A stretch of 64,000 bases of DNA, taken from the NCBI RefSeq assembly GCF_027580225.2, contig NC_073351.2, forward strand, positions 4,580,501-4,644,500. Direction: 5' to 3'. The translations under genes and the position numbers were made by a program. This stretch comes from Misgurnus anguillicaudatus. Its lineage: Eukaryota; Chordata; Actinopteri; Cypriniformes; Cobitidae. This document shows, in pieces, positions 36,436-47,237 of this stretch. Position 1 is the stretch's first letter, and each line of letters opens with the position of its first letter. The notes under the pieces are model-generated. The model worked only from the letters and a program-made list of their open reading frames with translations, did not search any database and was not told the origin of the DNA.

Positions 36436-36779
36436 TTTTACCCCACTCCCTTGTGTGCTCCCACTTTAATTATGTAATGATTTGCACCTGTTCCCCATTT
36501 GAGTTGTTGACTTTTTAATGCCCTCTCGTTCTCTGTCTTGTGCGTATGTTCGGTTAGATACAGTGTGTTTAGTTCACGTCCTCCGTGTTGCCTGTATCTA
36601 ATTCTGAAAGTCTGTGTTATTTAGTATTTAGTGTTGTTTCTTGGTTAAGTTTAGTCTCATCATCATATGTTACCTGTTTTACCCCCTCGTGGATGTTTTG
36701 TGTTGTGTCGTGTAAATAAACCTTCAGTTTATTTATGTTTGGCTGAACTTGGGTTCTCTCCACCAAACCAGTTGTGACA
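36158..36779 (+). mobile_element. Solo LTR, 622 bp, with 5-bp TSD, inside the Tc1
   Basis: It starts TGTCATGG and ends GTTGTGACA (TG...CA with a short TGTCA/TGACA inverted end). The 5-mer GTTGT flanks both sides (36153-36157, 36780-36784), and removing LTR plus one GTTGT rejoins the transposase coding text. A poly(A) signal AATAAA lies at 36715-36720. The first 140 bases (36158-36297) are followed by a near-identical tandem copy (36298-36435). No internal retroviral or retrotransposon genes remain, so it is the product of LTR-LTR recombination. The family (Gypsy- or BEL-like by TSD length) is not resolved. Confidence 0.88.
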
Positions 36780-38134
36780 GTTGTGTGTTCTTTCCAAACA
36801 ACTCAATTTTGGTTTCATCTGTCCACAGAATGTTTTGCCAGTAGTGCTGTGGAACATCCAGGTGCTCTTTTGCAAACTTCAAACGTGCTGCAATGTTTTT
36901 TTTTTGGACAGCAGTGGCTTCCTCTGTGGTGTCCTCCCATGAAGTCCATTCTTGTTTCATGTTTTCCTTATTGTAGATTTGTCAACAAAAATGTTAGCAT
37001 GTGCAAGAGATTTCTGTTAGTCTTTAGCCGACACTCTAGGATTCTTCTTCACCTCATTGAGCATTCCACGCTGTGCTCTTGCAGTCATCTTTACAGGATG
37101 ACCACACCTAGGGAGTGTAGCAACAGTGCTGAACTTTCTCCATTCGTAGACAATCTGTCTTACCGTGTACACATGGACATCAAGGCTTTTAGATATACTT
37201 TTGTAGCCCTTTCCAGCTTTATGGAAGTTAACAATTCTTGATCGTAGGTCTTCTGAGAGCTCTTTTGTGCAAGGCATGGTTCACATCAGACAATGCTTCT
37301 TCAGAACAGCTAACTCAAAACTGGTGTGTGTTTTTTATTGGACAGGGCAGCTTTAATCAACACATCCAATCTCATCACATTAATTGGACCCCAGGTTGGC
37401 TGATCCTGGCTCCAATTAGCTCTTGGAGAAGTCATTAGCCTAGGGTTTCACATACTTTTTCCACGCTGCACTATGAATGTTTACATGTTGTGTTCAATAA
37501 AAACATGAAAACGTATAATGTTTGTGCGGTATTAGTTCAAGCAGACTGTGTTTCTCTATTGTTGTGACTTAGATGAAGATCAGAACACATTTTATGACCA
37601 ATTTATGAAGAAATCCAAGTAAGCCCAAAGGGATCAAATACTTTTTCTTTCAACTGTATTACATAGGACAGTTTTCATGAGTTATTCACACATCTGAAAC
37701 AGACTGGATTCGACTCGCGATCGTTATATCAACACAAAGGTAAGAAGTCCCGTTTATATTTTGCATGTTGTCATCTGGACTTCTGTAACAAAATACTATA
37801 TATTTATGATGCTAGAGCATCTGTATCTCAAACAGAGACCATACACCCATGCTAAACCCGTAGACCTTTTAAACGATATACAGTATAGTAATGTTAATAT
37901 TATTAATGTTTGTAGACAGTAGGCTATATAGATATTGTTAGCAGCGTTAAAAAAACTGACGTCATTCCGTCCCCGAGCTAGTGCGCGTCGAGAGGTTAAA
38001 ACTAGTAATATTTCCTTATTCAACTAAGGCCTAGTCCTGTCTTAAGATAATCCTTGTCCGGGAAACCACCCCAATGGGTTTAACAAACCATCAAGGATTT
38101 AAAGACACACACACTCCATTAAATGTCCCATTTC

Positions 38135-38550
38135 CAGTGTTAAGGGTAACGCATTACAAGTAACGTGCATTACGTAATAATATTACTTTTCTGAAGTAAC
38201 GAGTAAAGTAACGCATTACATTTTAAATGTACACATTCATATTTGAGTTATTTTTTCAAAAAAGTACTGAATTAAACTAAACGTAGTCACATTATGCACT
38301 CTATGCGTACATGCCTGTGTGGGAAAAGTTTGAGTCAGAAACTTAGATGACAGGCAAAAGCTCAACATTTTTTTGATGAAATATGCAATTTCTGAATGCA
38401 GAACTCAGTCGTAACAGCCACCTGCAAGGCCTGTAAGAGATCAAGCATTACTTTCCATGAAAAGTAACTAAGTAGCGCAATTAGTTACTTTTTTGCGAGT
38501 AACTTAATATTCTAATGCATTACTTTTAAAAGTAACTTTCCCCAACACTG
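38135..38550. mobile_element. hAT non-autonomous element, 416 bp, perfect 8-bp TSD
   Basis: The ends are CAGTGTTAAGGGTAACGCAT and ...CTTTCCCCAACACTG; the flanks are CCCATTTC twice (38127-38134, 38551-38558). Subterminal AAGTAAC/GTTACTT words are repeated on both sides, as in this common fish hAT family. It inserted 62 bases right of the GGGG-ended nest. Confidence 0.9.
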
Positions 38551-38685
38551 CCCATTTCAATACTTCAACTCATAAAGTTACAAAAAACAACACTTTCTTC
38601 CGTAAAATGCTAAACAATTGTTGAAGAATTTTGTTGATGTTCCCATTTGATAACTTTTGAAATTAGTATAAAACTAATGGTATAC

Positions 38686-38872
38686 TGTAAAAGAAAAATT
38701 ATCCCTAGCTGTCACTGGGGCAGTACACTTTCAAAAAGTAAACATTTGCACATAAATATTAGTACCTCAGAGGTACCAAATGTATACTCTACCTAAATGG
38801 TACATATTAGGACCTTTATATCCCAGTGACAGCTCAAGACTATTTTATAATTTTTTTTTTCTTAAATCGTAT
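38686..38872. mobile_element. Short inverted-repeat MITE with AGGTACC core
   Basis: AGCTGTCACTGGGG (38707-38720) is inverted as TCCCAGTGACAGCT (38821-38834), with outer AT-rich arms. The interior carries GTACCTCAGAGGTACC and other GGTAC words typical of a family abundant in fish. Exact ends and TSD are not clear. Confidence 0.7.
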
Positions 38873-39379
38873 TAGATTGAAGTTATAAACTGACAGGTCA
38901 TATCTGACCGAACATGTTCAAAGAAATAAGGTAATATTATAACTTCTAAACAACATGAAGATGGCAAAAAGAAAATTTCTAATTGAACAACTCCTGTAAT
39001 TGTGAATGTGGTTGGTAAAATCCAAGCGGTTTATTCTCGGTGACGCGACGAGTGTGAGGTTCATGTGAACAGATGTCACCCGCGACTGCGCCAAACTAAA
39101 AGCAATTCAGTTATTGATCATCTGAAAAATAACTCTCGCCTAGCTCACCGAACAAACCCAGAGGATTTGAGATAATATACATAAATTTGATGAGCTAATG
39201 ACATTGTAAAATATTTATTATATTATTAGAAGCCAGGTCCAGCATGAGGCCACGAAGACGGTCGGGCGTTGGACAAAGGGGTCAGGCAGATTATGAAAAT
39301 ACGACCCGTCTAGGCACATCAGTGACACGACGTTTATCCACCATAAAAAATTAACCGACAGCAAGCACACATGCTCCCG

Positions 39380-39730
39380 CATACACACTGCCAACATGGC
39401 CGCACCTTCAGGAACAGTCCCATTGATCTGACGGCTTTTAAAGGGTTGACCTTTAAAAGAAGGGCTTCGCTTTTCGGTGATAAATCTGAAATATGGAGGA
39501 ACAGAGAAGATTAGCAGGCGGAGAGAGTGCCAGATATTTGGCCACTCCCGGGGTACCGGAGGAAGCGGACGGCCCATGACCTTATGGCAGGCGCGGGGTC
39601 ATGCCTCGATGTAACACGAGAGAGCGCGGGGGCCGGGTGGGGTCGCCTGTCCGTCTCCGTGGCGACTGGAGCCTGGTCGTCACGGCGACCCCTGTGCACA
39701 CTGGTCGATGGACAGGCTGGGATGTGGAGA
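39380..39730. promoter_or_regulatory. GC-rich unique block, candidate regulatory element
   Basis: One of the most GC-rich blocks of the window, with many CpGs around 39540-39690 (GAGAGAGCGCGGGGGCCGGG). Open frames on both strands (39527-39832 and 39511-39837) result from the composition and match no known family. A CpG-island promoter cannot be excluded, but no TATA or initiator context or exon was found. Confidence 0.25.
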
Positions 39731-40039
39731 GATGCCACTCCTGGGGCTGAAACTAAAGATCTGCTCGCACACACAGTCAAGACTCCACAAGCTTTGTGTC
39801 TGCCTGTTTCTCTTATGTGTGTGTGTGTGTGATTCAACCCTCATCCACCTCACTATTCATTTATGCAATGTCTTTTCATTTAGAGCATGCATGTGTGTGT
39901 TCAGATGTAGTACATTGATATAATAATGAGAGCTTACCTCTCAATTTTAGCATTGCTAATTCTGACTGTTTAGAAATATTTTAAGTTGCAGATGTTCAAT
40001 GTCACAACCAAGCTGTTTACAGTGAATGAATTGCAATCG

Positions 40040-40500
40040 CCTACCCATTGCTTGAAGGTTTATTATTGATTTGCGTGCACACAGGACCAAAGACGCGAAG
40101 ATTGACATGACGGTGCTGCAGTGTAAAGCCTATATGCCAGATATACTGCTTTTATGCAGATATAAGAAATAAGTCATTGACAAACATAACCTACTGGATT
40201 TCCATAAAATGCAATTGTAAATGATTATTTCAGGGGTTGTTTTGCCGTCCGGCTGATTTTTGGAAGTACTCAGGTGCCACTCTAAGGTCTGGAGTTTATA
40301 ACATGTCCCTCTAAAGGGTAATTTAATGGGGCATCAATAAAAGCACTTAATTGCGCAATCACTATTGACATCGCATTTAAACAGCCCTACGTACTGCTGA
40401 ATTACCTAATGGAGATTGGATTGGCCAACTTGCCACTTTTCGGAGTATAAATTGTGTCTGCTATTGGCACCTCATCGCTCCCAACACAGAACGGAGGAGA
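40040..40500. promoter_or_regulatory. Candidate conserved non-coding element (strong texture)
   Basis: This is unique sequence with AAAGGGTAATTTAATGGG (40313-40330), AGCACTTAATTGCGCAATCA (40342-40361), ATTGACATCGC (near 40364; PBX/HOX-like) and GAATTACCTAATGGAGATTG (near 40399). There are no repeat ends or coding signal. The motif density resembles homeobox-regulated enhancers. Confidence 0.3.
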
Positions 40501-41274
40501 TTTTCACTCGCATATGGTTGTGTTTTTATCCTTATGATCGAGCTAAAACGGTTTACACATAAAATGAAACTACTATCTAGTTATGCATTCAAGTCAAAAA
40601 CATAAACAAGCTTTGATTTCGAGTATTATTTTTCTTCAGAAACATTGAAGATAAAAATTAAGTATTGTGTTTTGGTATTGTCAGGTGTACTGTAGATGTG
40701 GCGCGGATCTTTAACACCTCCGCAGTCTGTTTGTGGCCGGTTGGTTCTTTGTCTCAGGTCTTGTATAGAGGACTATTACACAGATAACTACACTAACCAC
40801 AGCTGCTCCAATCACACTGAGTAGAGATGAAGCCTGAAGTCACAATAATCGCTTATTGGGAAACTGTAATCCATAATAGCCATTGAGAAGCCGCTGTACG
40901 TTCAAGAAATATCCTAAAGAGCCGTTCCCGACCAGATGTCATCAAACCAACCACAAAGAAGAGAATACTGAAGCAGTCGATAACTCATCGATCCAGCTGA
41001 ACGGTCAAACACACAATGATAGCGTGCATAGAGATCTGTATGCATGCATGCATGTGTGTGAAGAAGGAATTCCTGCTCTTCTGCACAGATGTGAAATTAA
41101 ACGCTGCTACTGAGGAGACGCGTTATAAATGGGGAAGGGTGATGTATGCTCCTACAATGCTTTTGATTTGAGGGGAATGAATGAAATGAGAGATTGACTT
41201 GAAACAAATCATCACAAAAATGCTAGGACATTGTGGGTGGTGGCCATTGTCTTAATTTTTGCTGGTTTTCTTAT

Positions 41275-41520
41275 TGTTATAACAAGGGTGTGTTGAATGC
41301 TGTATTCTGATTGGTTGAGAAATGTTCCGTGGGTGTGCATTAATTTCTGATAACCGCGCACCCAACTTGTCAAATGTCTTAAAAATAGGCACCAGAGCAA
41401 TGTTTGTGGTAACTGTGGTATAAGAGGAATAATTGACTTCGTGTCGTGCCGCATTACCACCTTGGGTGTGCATTATTTTCTTATAATTCAATGGCCCTTT
41501 GTCAATTATTCCTTACTTAT
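41275..41520 (+). mobile_element. MITE-like repeat, shared with 16219-16412
   Basis: See the copy at 16219-16412 for the shared words. This copy is longer and includes GTGCATTAATTTCTGATAAC and a second GGAATAATTGACTTCGTGTC that mirrors its right end (GTCAATTATTCC), giving a short terminal inverted repeat (41428-41442 with 41503-41514). Confidence 0.65.
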
Positions 41521-42429
41521 TGTCTTTAATTTAAGGTATAATATAAGATTTTTTAACATTTTATATTCATCCGTAGGAAACATGTAAACTTGCTTTAGTA
41601 AACAACCCTTTTGGTTTTCCATTAATAAAACCTGCCCTCTCTGTCTATATGTGACTGTGCTTTAGGTTGTTCGTTCTTGAATTATGGGGAATTGTTAATG
41701 CTCTGCAGGGACAATGAATTAAACGCAAATAAAAGTAACAGTTAACAACATAAAAGGTTTAATTGATTACCTCCTGGAAAACAACCAGCCTATAGAGATT
41801 AGTCATTAGTCATGTTTGTGCAGACTGTGCCTAAGAGTGTTTGTGTGTGTGTTGGTGTGTGTGTAGTGGTACTTTAACACAGATCTGTGTACCTAGGTTT
41901 ACAAAATGTGTAGTTTTTACTTAAAATTCTGATTGTATAAGTCACATTCAAAGCCATTGTAAAATTCTGATAAATGCACACCTGGGACAGCCAATTTTAT
42001 GATTAAAACCTGTTAACTGGCACTCGTGAGCCAGTTCGTGAGCGTGGGACACCTGAGTTTACTTCAAGATTTTGCATGTAAATGTTAATTTATGACGACA
42101 AACTATATATTGTTGGAAAGGTAAGAATGTAGTTTTTATATTTCAAAACCTTTTAGCAGTAATAATAATGCAGTAACTGTAATTTATTAATTTGTGACAA
42201 GAGTATGCAGCAAACCAACACAAATCTCATTTTTTGATAATTTTATGTATAAAATAATACTGTATTGCAGTATTTTTCATTATTAAAATAAATTTAAACT
42301 GCTATAACAATTTTTCTTATTTAATATGTTTACCTCCAGACATTTCCGTAAAAAACTTTAAAGTGTTTTCTTTAAAACGAGACCAAAATTAGGCTTCTAG
42401 ACCAAAAAAGAAATGCCAGTGTTACAGCC

Positions 42430-42821
42430 TGATCTCACAAAATACCTGAAATAATTTTCCTATTTTCTTACAATTGTTGCTTGGGTTTGGGGTTAGAACA
42501 ACTTTCTGTTACATAAAATGACATCCTTTCCCCAAACCCAACTCTAACCCTAACGTCAGGTGACAATGGTTTTAAAAGCATACGAAAAATACTATAAAAA
42601 CCAATACTTTGAGTGACATCCTAACGCAAACAGCAAATCTAACCCCAAACCGAAGCAACAATTGTTTAAAAATAGGAAAAACAGTTGAGTAACCAATACG
42701 TGAAACTGTCACGGAAAAGAAAGTCGTGGCAGGAGCACGTAAAATGGTGGAAATATGTGACAATGTCATGCAAAACTGAGCAAAATAATGCATGACTATT
42801 TCATGGTAATTTGTGAGATCA
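42430..42821. mobile_element. Foldback element, family copy 2, 392 bp
   Basis: The ends TGATCTCACAAAATACC and ATTTGTGAGATCA are inverted. The core has GGGTTTGGGGTTAG, ACATAAAATGACATCC and CCCAACTCTAACCCTAACG. The right arm includes GTTGAGTAACCAATACGTGA, shared with copies 1 and 5; the left arm is partly deleted. Confidence 0.75.
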
Positions 42822-45800
42822 ACTCACAAGTTATTTGGAAACTAAAAGTATATTAATTTTTATTAATGCTTAAGTAATATTATTTATATTTTTGATTACT
42901 TTTATTCATGCATGAAATTATTAAACCTTGATGTCTTTTATTACATTGCTGTAATAATTTTTTTGTGTGTGTGTGAATCATAGACAGTTTAGCTGCTTAT
43001 CGCTGAGATGAGTGTGTGTTGTCTCACCTGTCTGCTTTCTTTGTTTTTTCTGTTTATCTTTGTAATGATGGGGTGTTTGTTGTACTGATTGGAGTCTGTC
43101 AAGAATGTAATTATTTAAAGATCTTCAAAGGAAAGATGTGAAGAGTTAACTGGACAATCTGACCAGATGACCGTTTTATCTATCTGGGTAAAACTTCCAC
43201 TATGTTTAAAATTCAGAGGAAGCTAGCGCAGGTCGGTATTAAAAGACAAAAATGCTGTTTTACAAGCCAATACTTAATTTAACATTCTCTCTAACCAAGA
43301 ATCAAAGATCATAACTGAAGTTATTTTGTATCATTCCCTCAACCCCTCAATTTTACATTGTCTTTCTTGAAAAGAAAAGAAACTCCCCGAAGCACTTTTG
43401 GCTTTTTGCTGTTTGCTCCAGCACAATGTCCCAGTAGTTGTATTTGACCTTGATTGTCATTGGATGACAGCATTTGAATGACAGCTGCCAGCATTGGTCA
43501 AGAACCCCTGGCCAAACATACAGGCCTTAAATGATCGTCTTTCCGGACAGTTTCACAATTTTCTCTGTCTGAGTGACACCCAAGCGTGTTTGTGTGTGTG
43601 TGTCCTGGATGTTTGTGTCGCCGATGCCCCTTCTGCCCGTGTTGAGGGGGGTTATTTGGGGGCTGAGGGGCCGACAGCCTCATGTTGCCACTTGGGGGTC
43701 TTTGAATGGAGTCGATAGAATGTTTCTGCCCTGTCTGCACACAGACAGACACTGGCAGACAGACAGTTTAGACCTCTTTATCTCATCAATACTTGATCTC
43801 TGCATGCTTTAGTAGCATGAATATTTCCATGATGTCCAGCCTTTGGTCTTTTTTTAAATCTGTGTGATTATTTCCTGGTCTGTCAATAACATTGACGTTA
43901 TGTCAATATCACAGTTCGCCTTATCAAGAGTTAACCTTCTGACTGATCCAGCATCTGATTACATGATGTACACAAGTGGATCTATTGATCACTTAGATTA
44001 TTAATATCAGATTTAAATCTATGGCTATGTTTGGAAAAGCATACTGATAACTATTGCATGAATTCACTACTGTGAATACATTTTCTGTTATCATTTAATA
44101 TCCGAATGAGCTACGAGTGTTGCCAAAATATGCATTGTAGCACAGAGAACACTGCGTACTGTATCCCATAATGCAATTTGATGATAAATGGACAACTGCA
44201 CAGTTATTATGAAGTCATGTGATGTAGCTTTTAAAGCATTTACCATTGCATAATGGCTACCGTTTCACTCACCATGTATTATTAGCATTTAATAAACAGT
44301 AAATAAGTATTTCCTTTCAAAAGTAGCTTAGACGTTTATAGAGCAAAGAGGAATGCATGGAAAGCAGGATTGAAGGGAATCCGTCCTGAGATGACGGGAC
44401 CAATCAGGCCATAAATGAAATTTGCCGTAAAGCGTTTCTCCCAGAATTGCACGCACGAGAGGGAGAAAAAATCTTGCGGTAAGCTCGTGAACTTTCACCT
44501 TTCACCCCAGCGCAGGGTAAACCAATGAGCAGCTTGTGAAAAATCAATGTGTCCAATCAATAGGAGAATTTTTTAGTCTCTAACTGGGTAATCTTCCCTG
44601 AGACATCCCGAAAAGCAGCCGCACAAAAGAGCAACCGAACAATATATTCATATAAAAATGAAGTTTAGGTAATGGGTCCTCGGTGCAAATGTTAATCATC
44701 ATTCACTCTCTCCGGTTTGGGCATAACGGATCACTCTCGGGTGAGGAGACCATTTTGATGAGGTTTCTGCTGTACTCTTACAATACAAAATGGAGTCTGT
44801 ATGAGTCTCTGAGCAGGTTTTCAAATGCTGAGGTTTTGATCTTTCCAATGAGCTATATTCAGCTCATCTTGATTTCTGAAGAGATATACAACACACACAG
44901 TAATCAAACTAATTATGCTTGCATTATAATTCAGGCTTTATTTGAAAAATTTCACAATTTTGATGAAACATTTCTTTTACCTTGCATATTTTATTTATTT
45001 AATTGTTGTTTTACAATTCAGTTTTTTTCTATCTTGGCATGTAGATTCTTCATGAGCTCAGTGTGAGTCTGCTTCCCAAGAGCATGTTCATATCCCAAAC
45101 GGGAATATTAAATAATTTTCAGAGAAATACAGTAATCGCAGGTAGGAAAAGGTCTGGGAGAAGCGTAAAGGTCACTTTTCTCTTCGGTTCGTCTCGGGTA
45201 GTTAGTCATGTTCTTAAAGATAATGAAGAATAATGATTGTAGTGGAGACTCCAGACACTATACCCAGACTAAAGACTTTGTGATGAAGAAAAATGGCTCA
45301 GACGTTACAGTTGAGACACCATCAAATATTTGTATCAAATCTTGGACGGTAGTTTTACTGTAAAATAATCTGGAATCGCATTATTCGAAAACCGCATTTT
45401 GGGATCTACTGATAGTTTGATGATAACATAATCGTAATGTACACTGTCTATAACACATTCTCAAATATATGTAAAATATTGCTGGTGTGCTTTCACTGTA
45501 GAATCAAGTTGAAGTTATAATAATATCCAATATTTTTAAATTAAAAATGTGCAGTACTTCAACATGATCATATACACACACAGGCAGACAGTCAGTCTGT
45601 AACCTTGACGCGGACCGAAACCGAGTGTCTTCGTGCAGAAGTGAGCGAAACGAATGCGTGTTTAAATTCGATTGAAAAGTGCATCTCTCCTCTGCTCTGA
45701 TGTCATGCATCTTAATTATGAGGATGCAGGGGTCGGCCCCGTGTGGACTGCTAGTCCTGTTATCTCTCTCTCGCTGATCTAATGAACACACTCCAGGGCC

Positions 45801-46569
45801 CTTCTCTCATCCGCACATTCACACACACACACACACATCTCACAGTTTTTACTCAAAATATACAGTTTCCCTTTGATACGGTTTACACTCTGAGAGCTGC
45901 ATTCATTTCGGCTAAAAGAAATTAGGTGAGAGAACAATCCTCACGAACGCAGCAAGTTACTTTTTTTGCACACAGTACAGCCGATGTCGAAGTCTTTATG
46001 TGGTCTGTAAAAGAGAACAGGTTCAGAAATGTTTACACCAGCCCTTAAAGATTTTACAATATCTAAAAGAAATCCTATTTGTTATTAACACTGAGGTTTC
46101 TACTCTACATATATTAACTATTTACGTACTGCATGACTGTAACTACGTACCAACCCTGATTCTAACCATAAGCCATAATAAATACATGCATTTATCAGTA
46201 TTTTGTTGGGTAACTAATACACTATATGTGCACAAACTGTATAAAATAAGGGTGTTTTTAATGTATTGTAGACTGTAAGTGTTGGGGTTATGGAAGAGGT
46301 TTTGGTTAGTGGAATAAGTTGACATGCACCTGCAAAAATACTTATAGACAGTTGAATGTCTGTTGAGATATAATCGCAATAAAGTGTTAGTAGATATTAA
46401 GCAGACAGTTTACTAACTCTCTAAAGATTGGTAGTTGATAAGTAGTTGCAAAGTTACTTATAATTAGTAAAATATCTAAAGTGGACTATCGAAATAAAGT
46501 GTTACCCCAGAATGTGTGCGGCACTTTATTTTACAATAGATGCAGGGTGGAGATATACGGTTTAACCTA
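42822..46569. other. Non-genic region with one enhancer-like block
   Basis: No gene was seen. Candidate block 44340-44640 is listed. A smaller unique block at 45680-45800 (TGCATCTTAATTATGAGGAT near 45707) has a similar texture. The frames around 43494-43812 come from TG/CA-rich text. Confidence 0.5.
44340..44640. promoter_or_regulatory. Candidate conserved non-coding element
   Basis: Unique block with two CCAATCA/CCAATGA words (44400 and 44522), a further CCAATCAATAGG (44554) and GCCATAAATGAAATTTG (44409). Composition is balanced; no repeat ends and no coding signal. Confidence 0.28.
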
Positions 46570-47110
46570 CCCAGTCTCCTGAGGATGCGTATAAATAGCA
46601 CAAAGTGTAAAACTCGTGCAATATATACGCCAAATTCCACTTTGGCGTGCTTATGATACGCAAGTCCTTCCCATTCACTTAAACGGTGCATCTTTTTTTG
46701 TCGTTTTATTTATTGGTTTCTCAATTTTTTTCTGTTTTTTAAACCATTTTCGCTTGGGTTTAGGGTTAGATTTTAGATTTGCTTAGTGAGGTTATTTAAT
46801 ATACAGGTTTCTCCATGTTTTTGTCCATATTTAAGCCATGGTTGCTTGGAGTTATGGTTAGAGTTGGGGTTTGGGTTAGGATGTCATTTTATATAACAAA
46901 AAGTTGTTCTAACCCTAAACCCAAGCGAAAATGGTAAAAAAAGCAAAAAAATTGAGAAACCAATAAATAAAACAACAACAAAAAAAAGATGCACTGTTTA
47001 AGTGAATGGGAAGGACTTGCGTATCAAATGCTCGCCAAAGTGGAATTTGTCGTATGTATTGCACGAGTTTTACACTTTGTGCTATTTATACGCATCTTCA
47101 GGAGACTGGG
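46570..47110. mobile_element. Foldback element, family copy 3, 541 bp near-complete hairpin
   Basis: The outer arms CCCAGTCTCCTGAGGATGCG and CGCATCTTCAGGAGACTGGG mirror each other and continue inward through GTATAAATAGCACAAAGTGT, AAACTCGTGCAAT, CCACTTTGGCG, AAGTCCTTCCCATTCACTTA and GTGCATCTTTTTTT. The inner arms (TTTCGCTTGGGTTTAGGGTT against AACCCTAAACCCAAGCGAAA) surround a core with GGTTAGGATGTCATTTTAT. The element is one long palindrome of about 220-bp arms with a loop of roughly 100 bases. Confidence 0.85.
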
Positions 47111-47237
47111 CTGGTTTAACCTTACCCAACATTTTGAGGATCCAGTGGAGGTATGAGGTGTAGTCACAAGCTGTTTGTAATACTTTTTATTGGTTTTTAA
47201 TATTTCCCACAGACAGACGTAAAGGGTGGCCAATATT

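Larger units (their letters stand above)
35626..37277 (-). pseudogene. Tc1-like DDE transposase, split by insertion and frameshift
   Basis: Reading from 37277 leftward, the first piece (to 37017) starts [18 protein letters not shown] and carries the helix-turn-helix ([20 protein letters not shown]). A frameshift follows; the second piece (from about 36960) reads [20 protein letters not shown] and holds the first catalytic Asp in WTDETK. The frame is then cut by the solo LTR at 36158-36779. The third piece (to 35626) holds MVWGCFAASGPG, the second Asp in QQDNNPKHRS and the third acidic residue in [11 protein letters not shown] (DD34E spacing), and runs to the natural end. Total coding content is about 320-340 codons, as expected. 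The damage makes it inactive. Confidence 0.92.
35417..37656 (-). mobile_element. Tc1-like transposon, complete ends, interrupted by a solo LTR
   Basis: TA flanks both ends (35415-35416, 37657-37658). The termini CAGTTGAAAGAAAAA and TTTTTCTTTCAACTG are inverted, and the inverted repeats extend about 210 bases (35417-35625 and 37440-37656), with a second GTATGTGAACC-type motif near the inner edge, as in Tc1 elements with inverted/direct repeat ends. Without the inserted LTR and its duplicated 5 bases the length is about 1.61 kb, the usual Tc1 size. The transposase lies on the minus strand and is broken (see next entry). Confidence 0.92.
34422..38072. mobile_element. GGGG-ended element enlarged by nested insertions (3.65 kb)
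   Basis: The left end GGGGCAGTTTCCCAGACAGG and the right end CCTTGTCCGGGAAACCACCCC match the ends of the 183-bp element at 21839-22021. The 3-bp flanks are AAT on both sides (34419-34421, 38073-38075). The left part (34422-34580) follows the family consensus (GACAGCTC-type and ACTTGTGTGCATTTTGAGG words in reverse). The interior contains an unclassified 0.8-kb stretch and a complete Tc1 copy with a solo LTR inside. That the two ends belong to one insertion is inferred from the matching flanks. Confidence 0.6.
38873..42429. other. Non-genic region with enhancer-like blocks
   Basis: Two candidate blocks (39380-39730 and 40040-40500) and the MITE copy at 41275-41520 are listed separately. Short TG runs lie at 39816-39832 and 41839-41864. 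The rest is unique. Confidence 0.5.

Noticed and set aside
36158..36779. Endogenous retrovirus or retrotransposon genes around the LTR
   Set aside because: Only one LTR is present and its flanks are Tc1 sequence; no gag, pol or env text remains.
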